Notes: generated from the sequence alone by a model not told the origin. Counted from the stretch's first letter, positions 9,449 to 16,786 are shown. The stretch is DNA of 34,462 nucleotides from Devosia equisanguinis (GCA_945862355.1 CAMAYR010000026.1:1-34462); one strand, 5' to 3'. Numbers and translations: made by a program.

Positions 9449-9781
9449 TCAGGCCGCGATACACGAGCGGATCAGAACGTCCGCGCCTTCGATGCGAACC
9501 TCATAGATGGCCAAATCGCCCGTGCCGGCTGGGCCCGTAAGGCATTTGCCGGTTGCGAGTTCGAACGCTGCCGCGTGCAGCGGGCACTCGATTTCCGCGC
9601 CGGTGATGAAGCCGTCGCACATCAATGCGTAGGCATGGGGGCAGATACCCGCGAGCGCGTAGACTTGTCCGTCGTGAACGGCGAGCACGACATCGCGCTC
9701 GCCGTATTGGGCGCCGAACGGCGCGCCCGGCGCGATGTCGGCCAGCGCTGCAACGCGCTGCCAGGCTTCGGTCTCGGCCAT
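9449..9781 (-). CDS. Rieske [2Fe-2S] ferredoxin
   Basis: The 110-residue protein has the full Rieske cluster signature: Cys47-Pro-His49 in GICPHAYALM and Cys66-x2-His69 in ECPLHAAAF, with a 16-residue gap. There is no signal peptide or membrane segment, so it is a soluble cytoplasmic electron carrier of the dioxygenase-ferredoxin type. The start ATG 9781 lies 10 nt after the stop of the Rieske oxygenase gene, so the two are almost certainly one transcript and this protein probably feeds electrons to that oxygenase. No ferredoxin reductase gene is present nearby, so reduction must rely on one encoded elsewhere. Confidence 0.93.
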   Translation of the reverse strand: MAETEAWQRVAALADIAPGAPFGAQYGERDVVLAVHDGQVYALAGICPHAYALMCDGFITGAEIECPLHAAAFELATGKCLTGPAGTGDLAIYEVRIEGADVLIRSCIAA

Positions 9782-9791
9782 AATGCCGGGC

Positions 9792-10838
9792 CTATTCGGC
9801 TGCCTGCGGCCGCTGCAGCAGGGCCTGCTCGTCGGCATTCAGGCGATCGAGAATGCGGCGGGCCTGGATTACGCCGGTGTCGGCGTTGATGTCGAGTTGC
9901 GGCGGGTTCTTGATCATGTCGAGGTTCTTCTGCTGGGCCTCGAACACGGCGACGTCCTCGTTGAAGGCCATGCGGATCTGCTCGAGCAGCATGTCGGAGA
10001 GAGCGGCGTTCTTGGGGTCCCAATTGTGGGCCTGCCCCCAGAAGTAGTGGCTCGTAGTCTCCGTCTCGGGCGTGATGGCGTTGAGGTTGCGCATCTCGAT
10101 GCCGCCGACGCGCTTGCCCTCCGGCGCGCCGGTTCCCGTCGGCGTACAACCGACGTCGAGCCGCAGAAACGCCGGCGGGCGCCAGTCGATGATCTGCCAG
10201 CGGTCCACGTTGGCAGTGAAGCCACCGGCCTTCACGAACGTCGGCGGTGCGGGTGCGTCGATGATCCAGCGTGTGACCTGCACCTCCTCGGGACCGCGCG
10301 TGACCTTGACGCTGGCGTTGTCGACGAGAGCCGAGTTGCCGATCGTGGTCTCATGCACGAATGCCAGATGCGTCAGGTCGAGCAAGTTGTCGACGATGAG
10401 CTGCCAGTTCGACTTCACGTGGAGGTAGGACGTGCGCGCGCCCCAATTCTCGTCGTCCAGCCAGTGGAAATCGACGATCTTGGCGGGATCGGCAAGTGCG
10501 GGATCGCCCATCCATATCCATACCCAGTGATAGCGCTCGACGATCGGATAGGTGCGGATCTTCGCGTTGGGAGGGATCATGTCCTGGCCGGGAATTCTGA
10601 CGCAGGCACCTGATCCGTCGTATTGCAAGCCGTGATAGTGGCATTGAAGGCGGTCGCCCACGATCTTGCCCAGCGAGAGCGGCAGGTGGCGGTGAACGCA
10701 GCGGTCCTCGAGTGCGACGACCGTGCCGTCCTCCTTGCGGTACATGACGACCGGCTCGCCGAGCAGCACGCGGCCCAGGGGCTTGCGCTCGATCTCGTGA
10801 TCGTTGGCGGCGACGTACCAGGCGTTCTTGAGGAACAT
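9792..10838 (-). CDS. Rieske non-heme iron oxygenase, alpha subunit (VanA-like)
   Basis: The protein has 348 residues. The Rieske domain comes first, with Cys47-x-His49 (DRCVHRHLPL) and Cys66-x2-His69 (QCHYHGLQYD). The catalytic domain follows with the mononuclear iron site in DNLLDLTHLAFVHE (Asp154, His157, His162). The opening MFLKNAWYVAA is typical of vanillate O-demethylase-type oxygenases, which hydroxylate or demethylate aromatic acids. The usual flavin/ferredoxin reductase VanB is absent and a separate Rieske ferredoxin follows instead, so vanillate as substrate is not supported. ATG 10838 has a good GGGAG upstream. The promoter region carries an AACCAT dyad and repeated GACC(G/A)AAA boxes, suggesting control by a dedicated regulator encoded elsewhere. 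Confidence 0.92.
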   Translation of the reverse strand: MFLKNAWYVAANDHEIERKPLGRVLLGEPVVMYRKEDGTVVALEDRCVHRHLPLSLGKIVGDRLQCHYHGLQYDGSGACVRIPGQDMIPPNAKIRTYPIVERYHWVWIWMGDPALADPAKIVDFHWLDDENWGARTSYLHVKSNWQLIVDNLLDLTHLAFVHETTIGNSALVDNASVKVTRGPEEVQVTRWIIDAPAPPTFVKAGGFTANVDRWQIIDWRPPAFLRLDVGCTPTGTGAPEGKRVGGIEMRNLNAITPETETTSHYFWGQAHNWDPKNAALSDMLLEQIRMAFNEDVAVFEAQQKNLDMIKNPPQLDINADTGVIQARRILDRLNADEQALLQRPQAAE

Positions 10839-10877
10839 TGGGCGTAACTCCCTGTGGCGGCGGATATGCGGTGCCGA

Positions 10878-10898
10878 AACCATCCTGGCAAAATGGTT
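10878..10898. promoter_or_regulatory. Operator-like dyad AACCAT-N9-ATGGTT
   Basis: Perfect 6-bp arms (10878-10883 and 10893-10898) with 9-bp spacing, a typical size for a dimeric repressor site. It lies 40-60 bp upstream of the oxygenase start. The cognate regulator is unknown. Confidence 0.35.
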
Positions 10899-10953
10899 CC
10901 GCGTATTCTTAGGCAGCCAAGATGAAGCGCGCCGCGCGGAAAATCAACCGCCC

Positions 10954-10984
10954 GACCGAAAGCGGACCGAAATCCAGACCAAAA
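10954..10984. promoter_or_regulatory. Three helical-phased direct repeats GACC(G/A)AAA
   Basis: GACCGAAA at 10954-10961, GACCGAAA at 10965-10972 and GACCAAAA at 10977-10984 repeat every 11-12 bp, one DNA turn. They lie upstream of the dyad before the oxygenase gene and could be an activator site. This is by pattern only. Confidence 0.3.
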
Positions 10985-11262
10985 TCGGTGGCCCGTGCGT
11001 TCACTGACGGTCGGCTGGCTCGCTGATGTTCCGGTTCCGCATTTGCTTCCCCTTGCCGCACGGCCCAGAACAATTGTCGCAAACAGATGGAGAGATGGCA
11101 AGTATATGATTGCAATGTATATTCTGCGGCGACGAGCATCGGGATGGCTGAAGGTGCCGCGCATCGGAGCTGGACGACCAGCGCGCTTCAGATCGAGTGC
11201 GTTCGAGATCGAGAACTTCGCCACTCGACCCAGCCAAAAGTATGCGGCAGGCTACTCGATCA

Positions 11263-11775
11263 TCATACGAGGGCCCGGGCGTCGGCTGACCTATTGGTCA
11301 CGTCGGCGGGAACATCTGTGGTTGCCGCCAGAACCACGTCGATCTTGCGTAGCTCGGCGGCAATGTTGTGAAGTCGCCGCGCCACCTTTGCCACGAGGTG
11401 CTCAGCCAGCGAGGGGTCGTCGAGCATGATCGCGAGCATCGCGTCCCGCGTGATGCGCAGGGCGCGGACGTTCGTGCGGGCGACGACCGTGGAGGAATAG
11501 TCCGTCTCGATCAGCATCGCCATCTCGCCGAGCAGGGAGCCGGACTCGATTTGCTCCTCATGCTCGGGTGGCGCCATCGGCGCCTTGATGCGAACGGCAT
11601 CGCCGCCGACGACGATGATAGCGGCGTCACCCTGGCCGCCATCCTCGATGAGCAGTTGACCGGGCTTATAGACCACCCGCTCGGCATGGCGAGCGATCTC
11701 GGTGATCTGCAGCGGCTTCAGGCCCTGGAATATCTCGAGGCGCGCTAGATGCGCCGATACTGCGTCCATCGACAT
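11263..11775 (-). CDS. Cyclic nucleotide-binding-domain protein without DNA-binding domain
   Basis: The 170-residue protein is one CNB domain (about residues 10-115) plus a C-terminal helix. Opening LEIFQGLKPLQITEIARHAE and the beta-roll core GQLLIEDGGQGDAAIIVVGG match CRP/PKA-regulatory-subunit domains. The phosphate-binding cassette reads GSLLGEMAMLIETDYSST: Glu84 is kept, but the Arg that normally grips the cyclic phosphate is replaced by Tyr93, so cAMP/cGMP binding may be altered or lost. No helix-turn-helix follows. It lies downstream of the CenR-like regulator on the same strand. I recall the same neighbourhood in Brucella (otpR with a cAMP-kinase-regulatory-subunit-like gene), which supports a shared function. 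Starts at 11805 or 11769 are also possible. Confidence 0.85.
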   Translation of the reverse strand: MSMDAVSAHLARLEIFQGLKPLQITEIARHAERVVYKPGQLLIEDGGQGDAAIIVVGGDAVRIKAPMAPPEHEEQIESGSLLGEMAMLIETDYSSTVVARTNVRALRITRDAMLAIMLDDPSLAEHLVAKVARRLHNIAAELRKIDVVLAATTDVPADVTNRSADARALV

Positions 11776-12086
11776 CGGAGCCCCCAAAACCCCACGAGCC
11801 CGCATCGCGAGCGAATACAAGTGGAGCGGTTAGTCCAACGATTCGGGGGCGTGGGTCCACCAGCGGGCCGTGGCCTCCGCGCCACTGGGGATAATCGGGG
11901 CAGAGCGGGGGCTCCGCCTGATGCCTGATGCCTGATACTTGCCGGGTGCGGACTAACCTGCCTTGAAATCAAGCGGATGGCGATTGTCGTGCGATCGACG
12001 GTTTCGGCGAAGGGCCTCAACCGATCGCAGTTGTTTGATTTATCGTGCGATTCACGATTTCGGCGAAGGGCCTCAACCGATCGCAC
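11776..12086. other. Repeat-bearing spacer between CNB gene and response regulator
   Basis: This 311-bp gene-free stretch holds a three-copy heptamer tandem repeat (CCTGATG, CCTGATG, CCTGATA; 11917-11937) and two 43-bp palindromic repeats (11987-12085). No coding sequence is supported here. Confidence 0.6.
11987..12085. repeat. Tandem pair of 43-bp palindromic repeats
   Basis: Copies at 11987-12029 and 12043-12085 match at 40 of 43 positions, 56 bp apart. Copy 1 has arms TGCGATCG and CGATCGCA, extendable to GTT/AAC with a 3-nt bulge, enclosing GGCGAAGGGCC. Copy 2 keeps the fold with shorter arms. The second copy begins 1 nt beyond the stop codon of the response regulator, so on its transcript two similar hairpins would form directly after the gene. 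They could be mRNA-stabilising or attenuating hairpins, or a REP-like element. Confidence 0.8.
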
Positions 12087-12773
12087 TCATGGCATCAGCT
12101 TGTAGCCGCCAGCCTCGGTGACAAGTAGTTGCGCGGCCGAGGGGTCCTTCTCGATTTTCTGGCGCAGACGATAGATGTGCGTTTCGAGCGTGTGTGTCGT
12201 GACGCCGGCATTGTATCCCCAGACCTCGTGCAGCAGCGTCTCGCGAGAAACGACCTTCTCGTCTGCGCGATAGAGGTACTTGAGGATCGAGGATTCCTTC
12301 TCGGTAAGCCGGATCTTGCCGCCCTTCTCGTCGACGAGCTGCTTGGCGGCCGGCTTGAACGTGAACGGGCCGATCGTGAATACGGCGTCCTCGCTCTGCT
12401 CATGCTGGCGCAACTGGGCGCGAATGCGGGCCAACAGAACGGCGATCTTGAACGGTTTGGGAACATAGTCGTTGGCGCCGGCATCGAGGCCGAGGATCAT
12501 GTCGGCGTCGGAGACGTTACCGGTCAGCATGATGATCGGTGACTTGAAGCCTGTCTTCCGAAGCTGCTTGCACAGCTCGCGTCCGTCCATGTCGGGCAGG
12601 TTCACGTCGAGGATCAACAGGTCGAAATGCCCCGACCTTGCCTGCTCGAGGCCCTTGGCCGCGGTCGGCGCCGTCGCGAGCTCGAACTCGTCGTAGAGCG
12701 ACAGTTGCTCGCGTAGCGATTCGCGCAGATCGTCGTCGTCGTCGACGATGAGAATCTTCCGTGCCGCGCTCAT
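12087..12773 (-). CDS. OmpR-family response regulator, CenR/OtpR-like
   Basis: The protein has 228 residues: a receiver domain (1-120) and a winged-helix DNA-binding domain (130-228). The receiver has the acidic pocket VDDDDDL (11-15), phospho-acceptor Asp56 in LILDVNLPDMDG, Thr84 and Lys106 in YVPKPF. The linker LRQHEQSEDAVFTIG and the end VTEAGGYKLMP are what I remember of the alphaproteobacterial CenR/OtpR group, which controls cell-envelope integrity. The neighbours agree: a divergent YkuD transpeptidase and a downstream cyclic-nucleotide-domain gene. No histidine kinase adjoins it, as for CenR. ATG 12773 has AGGAG upstream. The CenR identity is inferred from memory. Confidence 0.92.
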   Translation of the reverse strand: MSAARKILIVDDDDDLRESLREQLSLYDEFELATAPTAAKGLEQARSGHFDLLILDVNLPDMDGRELCKQLRKTGFKSPIIMLTGNVSDADMILGLDAGANDYVPKPFKIAVLLARIRAQLRQHEQSEDAVFTIGPFTFKPAAKQLVDEKGGKIRLTEKESSILKYLYRADEKVVSRETLLHEVWGYNAGVTTHTLETHIYRLRQKIEKDPSAAQLLVTEAGGYKLMP

Positions 12774-12900
12774 GATGTAATTCTCCTGCGCTTACGGCGC
12801 TTGCCGACCCTGCGGCGAGCTATCAATAAGACAACGTCCGGTGGCGTGCCAAGTGCAGGCTCGTCGTTTACGGCCAATAGAGACCAGGGATGACAACAAT

Positions 12901-13437
12901 TTGAGAAGGATCAAGAGGGCTGGGCGGCTGACGGTAAGGGGCCGGACCGCCGCGGCCACGCGGGGCTGGCTCGAAATGGGGTGGCTGCGGCTGCCTTGTG
13001 CGCTCGGCCGCTCGGGGCGCAGCGCGCGCAAGCGGGAGGGGGACGGCGCAACGCCGATCGGCCGATTCCGGCTCGTGGCGGTGCTGTTTCGGTCCGATCG
13101 GCGACGGCGACCGGCAACGGGGCTACCTGTCAGGGCTATCGGGCCGGAGCAGGGCTGGTGCGACGCCAGCACGGATCGCAACTACAACCGGGCGGTCCGG
13201 CTGCCATATTCCGCGAGTGCGGAGCACATGTGGCGGGACGACCGGCTCTACGACATCGTGGTGGTCCTCGATCAGAACACGCGACCGCGCAAGCGCTTCG
13301 GTGGCAGCGCAATTTTCATGCATGTGGCCCGGCCTGGGTATACTCCAACGGAGGGTTGCATCGCGCTCGGTGAGAAACATCTGGCGCTGGTGCTAGCGCG
13401 CCTGGGGCCAGGTGCGGCGATCATGGTGCCGAGATAG
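12901..13437 (+). CDS. L,D-transpeptidase family (YkuD-domain) protein
   Basis: About 178 residues from the TTG at 12901, which places the LTVRGRTAAATRGWLEMG segment near the start as in relatives I recall. The catalytic region reads IFMHVARPGYTPTEGCIAL, with the His and Cys of the YkuD active site. The block KREGDGATPIGRFRL is also characteristic of this short group. YkuD enzymes form 3-3 peptidoglycan cross-links or attach proteins to the wall. No signal peptide is visible, so export is unclear, as in other members of this subgroup. It is divergent from the CenR-like regulator across about 127 bp. A GTG at 12841 would give a longer, less likely N-terminus. Confidence 0.85.
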   Translation: MRRIKRAGRLTVRGRTAAATRGWLEMGWLRLPCALGRSGRSARKREGDGATPIGRFRLVAVLFRSDRRRRPATGLPVRAIGPEQGWCDASTDRNYNRAVRLPYSASAEHMWRDDRLYDIVVVLDQNTRPRKRFGGSAIFMHVARPGYTPTEGCIALGEKHLALVLARLGPGAAIMVPR

Positions 13438-13582
13438 GCACCTCGCCCCTTGAAAGTGCAAAGCCGCTTCTGGCACAAGACAAGGTGTCTTTCCCCTTTG
13501 CTCGCCTCGGGCCGGCGCATGAGCGCCAGCGTCTGCCGTGGCGGGCCGCACGGATCATCCTTCACGAACCCAAGGTCTCCAC

Positions 13583-14245
13583 ATGCAGTTCGAGAACAGT
13601 TTCGAGGTTCCGTTGCCCCCGGCAGAGGCATGGAAGGTTTTGCTGGACGTGCCGCGGATCGCACCGTGCCTGCCCGGAGCAGAGCTGACCGAAACGCTCG
13701 GCCGGGACAAGTACAAGGGCCGGGCGGGCGTGAAGATCGGTCCAGTCAACCTGTTTTTTGCCGGCGAGGCGGAGATCGTCGAGAAGGACGAGGTCGCGCG
13801 CAAGGCTCGCATCAAGGGCAAGGGCAACGATACGAAAGGCCGCGGGCAGGCGGTGGCGACCGTCGATTTCGCACTGGTCGAGGCTGGTTCCGGCACTCGC
13901 GTCGACGTGACGACCGATCTCAACATGACCGGCATGGTCGCGCAGTACGGCCGGGCTTCGGGGCTCATGAAGGAGATTGCCGGCGCGATCCTGGGGCAGT
14001 TCGCAGAAAACCTGCGCAAGGAGATCGAGCGGACGATGCCTGCGGCGACGCCAGCGACAGCGGCCGATGCCGCTTCTGCAGCGGAGGCCGGCTCGGGGAG
14101 CGCATCGGCGGCGGCTGCGGCGTCAACGCGGGCTCATTCTCCGGCCCCTTCACCGGCTCCCGCCGCAGCGCCCGTGTCTGCCTTGTCGATCCTGTGGATC
14201 GCGCTGAAATCGTGGATTGCGGGAATGTTTGGCCGGAAAGGGTAA
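13583..14245 (+). CDS. CoxG-like SRPBCC protein (carbon monoxide dehydrogenase subunit G family)
   Basis: This is a 220-residue protein. Residues 1-150 form the CoxG/SRPBCC lipid- or ligand-binding fold, recognisable from FEVPLPPAEAWKVLLDVPRI, CLPGAEL, YKGRAGVKIGPV and MVAQYGRASGLMKEIAGAIL. An Ala/Pro/Ser-rich low-complexity linker follows (about 155-195), then a hydrophobic C-terminal segment (ALSILWIALKSWIAGMFG). In CO oxidisers CoxG helps anchor CO dehydrogenase to the membrane. Here there are no coxM, coxS, coxL or accessory genes nearby, so this is an orphan copy that may serve another molybdenum hydroxylase or bind a hydrophobic ligand. ATG 13583 gives the typical MQFENSFEVP start. It converges on the arylsulfotransferase gene. 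Confidence 0.88.
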   Translation: MQFENSFEVPLPPAEAWKVLLDVPRIAPCLPGAELTETLGRDKYKGRAGVKIGPVNLFFAGEAEIVEKDEVARKARIKGKGNDTKGRGQAVATVDFALVEAGSGTRVDVTTDLNMTGMVAQYGRASGLMKEIAGAILGQFAENLRKEIERTMPAATPATAADAASAAEAGSGSASAAAAASTRAHSPAPSPAPAAAPVSALSILWIALKSWIAGMFGRKG

Positions 14246-14282
14246 ACGGGCTCAATCGTCGTCCCGCTTCTCTCGCAGCTTT

Positions 14283-15566
14283 TCATGCCGGGCCTACCTG
14301 CAGGTGTGCCGGGGCCATGTCCGATCGAAAAACGTAGTAGCCGGGATAGCCTGCATCTACGTCGCCTATACGCAGATCGAACAGTACCCGGCCTTCTCGC
14401 GATACCTCGAGCAGCTTGGCCTCGACGAGTGCATCGCCTGCCTCGTCCGAGGGCTCACCGTCGCGGCGGCAGATGCCGCCGTAGGTGATGAAGGTGTTGC
14501 CGGTTCGAGGCATGCGGATCGCGCCGCCTTGGAAACCTGCGAACAGGCGATGCTCTGGCTCGGCCCCGAACGACCAGACCTGGCGTGCGGTCAGGCGCGT
14601 TTCGTCGACGTCGAACTCGACAGCGCGGCTGGCATTGCGCGCGTGGGGCAGTGGCGGCGCGAACGGTTGGGCGCGATAGTTGCCGTTGTCGAAACAGAGC
14701 ACCGTTCCGGCACTGGTCACAGAGCAGTCGTGCTGGTGACAGTTCCAGGTCACGTCGCCATCTGCGCGCAGAACCTTGGCCGCCCAGGGATCGCGCCAGT
14801 TCTCCGGTGCGCCGAGTATCCACTTCAATGTTCCTGTCGTGCGGTCGATCTTGACGATGGCGTCCTGGGTTCTGAGCGACACGAGGATCGCATCGTCGCG
14901 CGGATCGTAGCAGGTGCCGTTGGCGTGGCTCCAATCGCGCGTGTCTGTGAAGCCGCGGAGCTGCCAGTAGTTGTCGCGACTGCCATATGTGATGCGGTAT
15001 GGGTCGAGGATGTCGAGCAAGCGCCATTCGTGAACCTTGGTGCCGTCGGTGGCGACCTCCATCACGATGTCGCCGACAATGCGCTGACGGGATCGCGGGG
15101 CGTTCGGATCGGTCGTGCTTTCCGGCCAGTCGTCGAACTCTCTGATCTCCATGCCGAGGATCAGCATATTGCCGTTCGGCATGACGTTCACGCCGTGGTG
15201 GAAGGTCTGGGTGTCGACCGCGATGGCTCCTGCCGGTGGTGGGCGATCGGTGTAGCAGCCCGTTGCGATCCATTGCCTCGCGATGCCGCCATCGAGCGTC
15301 ATCTCCTGGATCAGGCCATCTCCGATCGTGATCAGAAGATTTCCCGAGGGCAGGCAGCGGATGCCCTGCACCGGTTTTTGCGATTTCAGGAAGCACGTCA
15401 GCCGGCCGGATTGATCGAGCGCATAGAGCCAGCCCGTGTAGCGCTCCGACTTCGGCGCGCGCCATTTGCGGACGTTGAACAGGATCGTAGCCGGCTCGCG
15501 CTCGTGCGCGCGGCATTCCACAAGGCGCATCGGCGGATAGTCGGGAGCCTCTTGCGGCGTGACCAT
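14283..15566 (-). CDS. Arylsulfotransferase-family beta-propeller protein
   Basis: The 427-residue protein consists of repeated beta-propeller blades with the signatures of arylsulfotransferase (ASST) proteins: HHGVNVMPNGNMLILG, WSHANGTCYDPRDDAILVSL, IVKIDRTTGTLKWILG and CHQHDCSVTSAGTVLCFDNG. Several conserved histidines could include the sulfuryl-accepting one, but I cannot assign it. Classical ASST moves sulfate between phenols in the periplasm. This protein has no signal peptide, so it is probably cytoplasmic and its substrate may differ. ATG 15566 is preceded by GGGAGGAA, an excellent ribosome site, and lies 46 nt after the stop of the cupin gene, so the two form a small operon. Family is fairly sure, activity is not. 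Confidence 0.82.
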   Translation of the reverse strand: MVTPQEAPDYPPMRLVECRAHEREPATILFNVRKWRAPKSERYTGWLYALDQSGRLTCFLKSQKPVQGIRCLPSGNLLITIGDGLIQEMTLDGGIARQWIATGCYTDRPPPAGAIAVDTQTFHHGVNVMPNGNMLILGMEIREFDDWPESTTDPNAPRSRQRIVGDIVMEVATDGTKVHEWRLLDILDPYRITYGSRDNYWQLRGFTDTRDWSHANGTCYDPRDDAILVSLRTQDAIVKIDRTTGTLKWILGAPENWRDPWAAKVLRADGDVTWNCHQHDCSVTSAGTVLCFDNGNYRAQPFAPPLPHARNASRAVEFDVDETRLTARQVWSFGAEPEHRLFAGFQGGAIRMPRTGNTFITYGGICRRDGEPSDEAGDALVEAKLLEVSREGRVLFDLRIGDVDAGYPGYYVFRSDMAPAHLQVGPA

Positions 15567-15612
15567 TGTCCATTCCTCCCAGCCGGATCGCGATGTCGAT
15601 CGCGGTTGAACC

Positions 15613-16056
15613 TCACGTGGCCGTCGGCTGAAGCAGGCGCACCTCGTCTGGCACCGGGAGCGGCGCGTTGGCGCTGTGCTTGAACTCGACCGTCGTGAAC
15701 AGCAGGTCTGTCGCGCCGATGTTCTCGACGCAATGAACGAGGTGCTCGTCCCTGGCGTAGGAGAGGTGTCGCGTGTCACCGGGGAAATGTACCGTCTCGG
15801 TGATGCTACCATCCTCATAGTACCCGCGCGCGGTGCCGTGCGTGTGGCATGTCCAGAAATAGTCGAGCACGTGGCGATGGAAGGCACAGCGCTGGCCAGT
15901 AGGGATCAGCAGGTGCCAGACGCGAACCTTGTCTGTCTCGGAGACGAGTGTGGAGCCGACGGCCGCGTTCAGTTGATCGGCGCGCATTTCCTCCTCGAGA
16001 CCCGTGGGCCACTGGGCGAACGAGCCGGTTGGCGCGATCGTCGTGTATTCGGCCAT
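15613..16056 (-). CDS. Cupin-domain protein
   Basis: This is a 147-residue single-domain protein. The cupin motif 1 region reads CAFHRHVLDYFWTCHTHGTARGYY, quoted here as CAFHRHVLDYFW plus HTHG, with His residues suited to metal binding. Motif 2 is covered by PGDTRHLSYARDEHLVHCVENIG, notable parts being GDTRHLSY and EHLVHCVEN. It resembles small cupins placed beside metabolic enzymes, which act as dioxygenases, isomerases or ligand binders; no reaction can be assigned. ATG 16056 has GGGAGG upstream. It is the first gene of a likely two-gene unit with the arylsulfotransferase. Confidence 0.83.
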   Translation of the reverse strand: MAEYTTIAPTGSFAQWPTGLEEEMRADQLNAAVGSTLVSETDKVRVWHLLIPTGQRCAFHRHVLDYFWTCHTHGTARGYYEDGSITETVHFPGDTRHLSYARDEHLVHCVENIGATDLLFTTVEFKHSANAPLPVPDEVRLLQPTAT

Positions 16057-16109
16057 CAGCCGGCCTCCCGTACTTTCCTGTTCCCTCCAGGAAAGTCGAG
16101 GTCAGGTTG

Positions 16110-16766
16110 TCAGTCAAGCTCGCGCGCTGGAAGTACGAGCCGGCCCGACCAATTGTGCACAACGCGCCATTCGTCGGCGGAATCTACGTCGGAGAGGTTG
16201 GCTGCGTGCGCGATCGCGAGACCGGCCACATTTGCCTCGGTGTCGGCCAGCGCGTACTCGCTCGACCAACGCACATTCGCGAACGGCCGCTCGATGCGCG
16301 GAGATCGCGCCAGTCCCACGAGCCAATAGCCCCCGTCCGGTGTCGGGCCCAGAACGGTCCGGCCGCGCGCAAGGGCGCGAAACGCTTCGGCGATATGGCT
16401 CGGCGTGATGGCCGGGATGTCCGTGCCGATCACCATGACGGGGCCGCGGCCGGGCCAGTCCATGATGCGCTGCATGCGGGCCCCGAGATCGCCTGTGCCT
16501 TGCGCGCGGCGTGGGAGATGGTGCGGCCAGAAGCGGCTTGCGATCGTCGCATCGGGCGCTGTGGCGAGCCAGGTCTGCCAGCGCGAAGAGGCAGCGAGAC
16601 GGCGGATCACGGCGCTTGCAGCATGGCGATAGAAGGCTGTTGCCTGGACGACGCCGATCTGGCGAGCAAGCCGCGTTTTCACTCGGCCCGCATGCGGCTC
16701 CTTCACCATGATGACGAGCCGGCACGAAAAGGGCGGCACGCTGCGCGACCGCCCCCGCCCATTCAT
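16110..16766 (-). CDS. Glycosyltransferase, rSAM/selenodomain-associated transferase 1 type (DUF2064)
   Basis: This 218-residue GT-A-fold nucleotidyl/glycosyltransferase-like protein has IMVKEPHAGRVKTRLA near residue 20, MVIGTDIPAI with the Asp of a metal/nucleotide site, and GPTPDGGYWLVGL. All three are signatures of the TIGR04282 family as I know it. This family often travels with TIGR04283 (type 2), and such a gene lies 1.2 kb upstream (17951-18652). In arsenosugar biosynthesis loci, related proteins act with a radical SAM enzyme, but the reaction here is unknown. ATG 16766 follows the stop of the hydrolase gene by 20 nt, so they are likely co-transcribed. The GTG at 16790 is a weaker alternative. 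Confidence 0.85.
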   Translation of the reverse strand: MNGRGRSRSVPPFSCRLVIMVKEPHAGRVKTRLARQIGVVQATAFYRHAASAVIRRLAASSRWQTWLATAPDATIASRFWPHHLPRRAQGTGDLGARMQRIMDWPGRGPVMVIGTDIPAITPSHIAEAFRALARGRTVLGPTPDGGYWLVGLARSPRIERPFANVRWSSEYALADTEANVAGLAIAHAANLSDVDSADEWRVVHNWSGRLVLPARELD

Positions 16767-16786
16767 GCGTCGTGACGTTCGACCCT

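Larger units (their letters stand above)
10839..11262. other. Gene-free region upstream of the Rieske operon
   Basis: This 424-bp stretch has no ORF I can support. Its right part is the 3' flank of the cyclic-nucleotide-domain gene, and its left part is the promoter side of the oxygenase gene. It includes the dyad at 10878-10898, the repeats at 10954-10984 and a moderately AT-rich patch around 11095-11125. A 78-codon minus-strand frame ending at 11001 contains a CxxC-x3-C cluster but has no clear ribosome binding site and was not called. Confidence 0.4.

Noticed and set aside
10577-11224. Minus-strand 215-codon frame upstream of and overlapping the oxygenase
   Set aside because: Most of it overlaps the oxygenase gene in another frame, and the rest has no protein-like features.
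11001-11237. Minus-strand 78-codon frame with a CDNCSGPCGKGK cluster
   Set aside because: The cysteine-rich patch hints at a small metal-binding protein, but no ribosome site and no family match could be seen, so it was not called.
14217-15683. 488-codon plus-strand frame opposite the arylsulfotransferase gene
   Set aside because: Composition is that of an antisense shadow, and the minus-strand gene has a strong ribosome site and family motifs.
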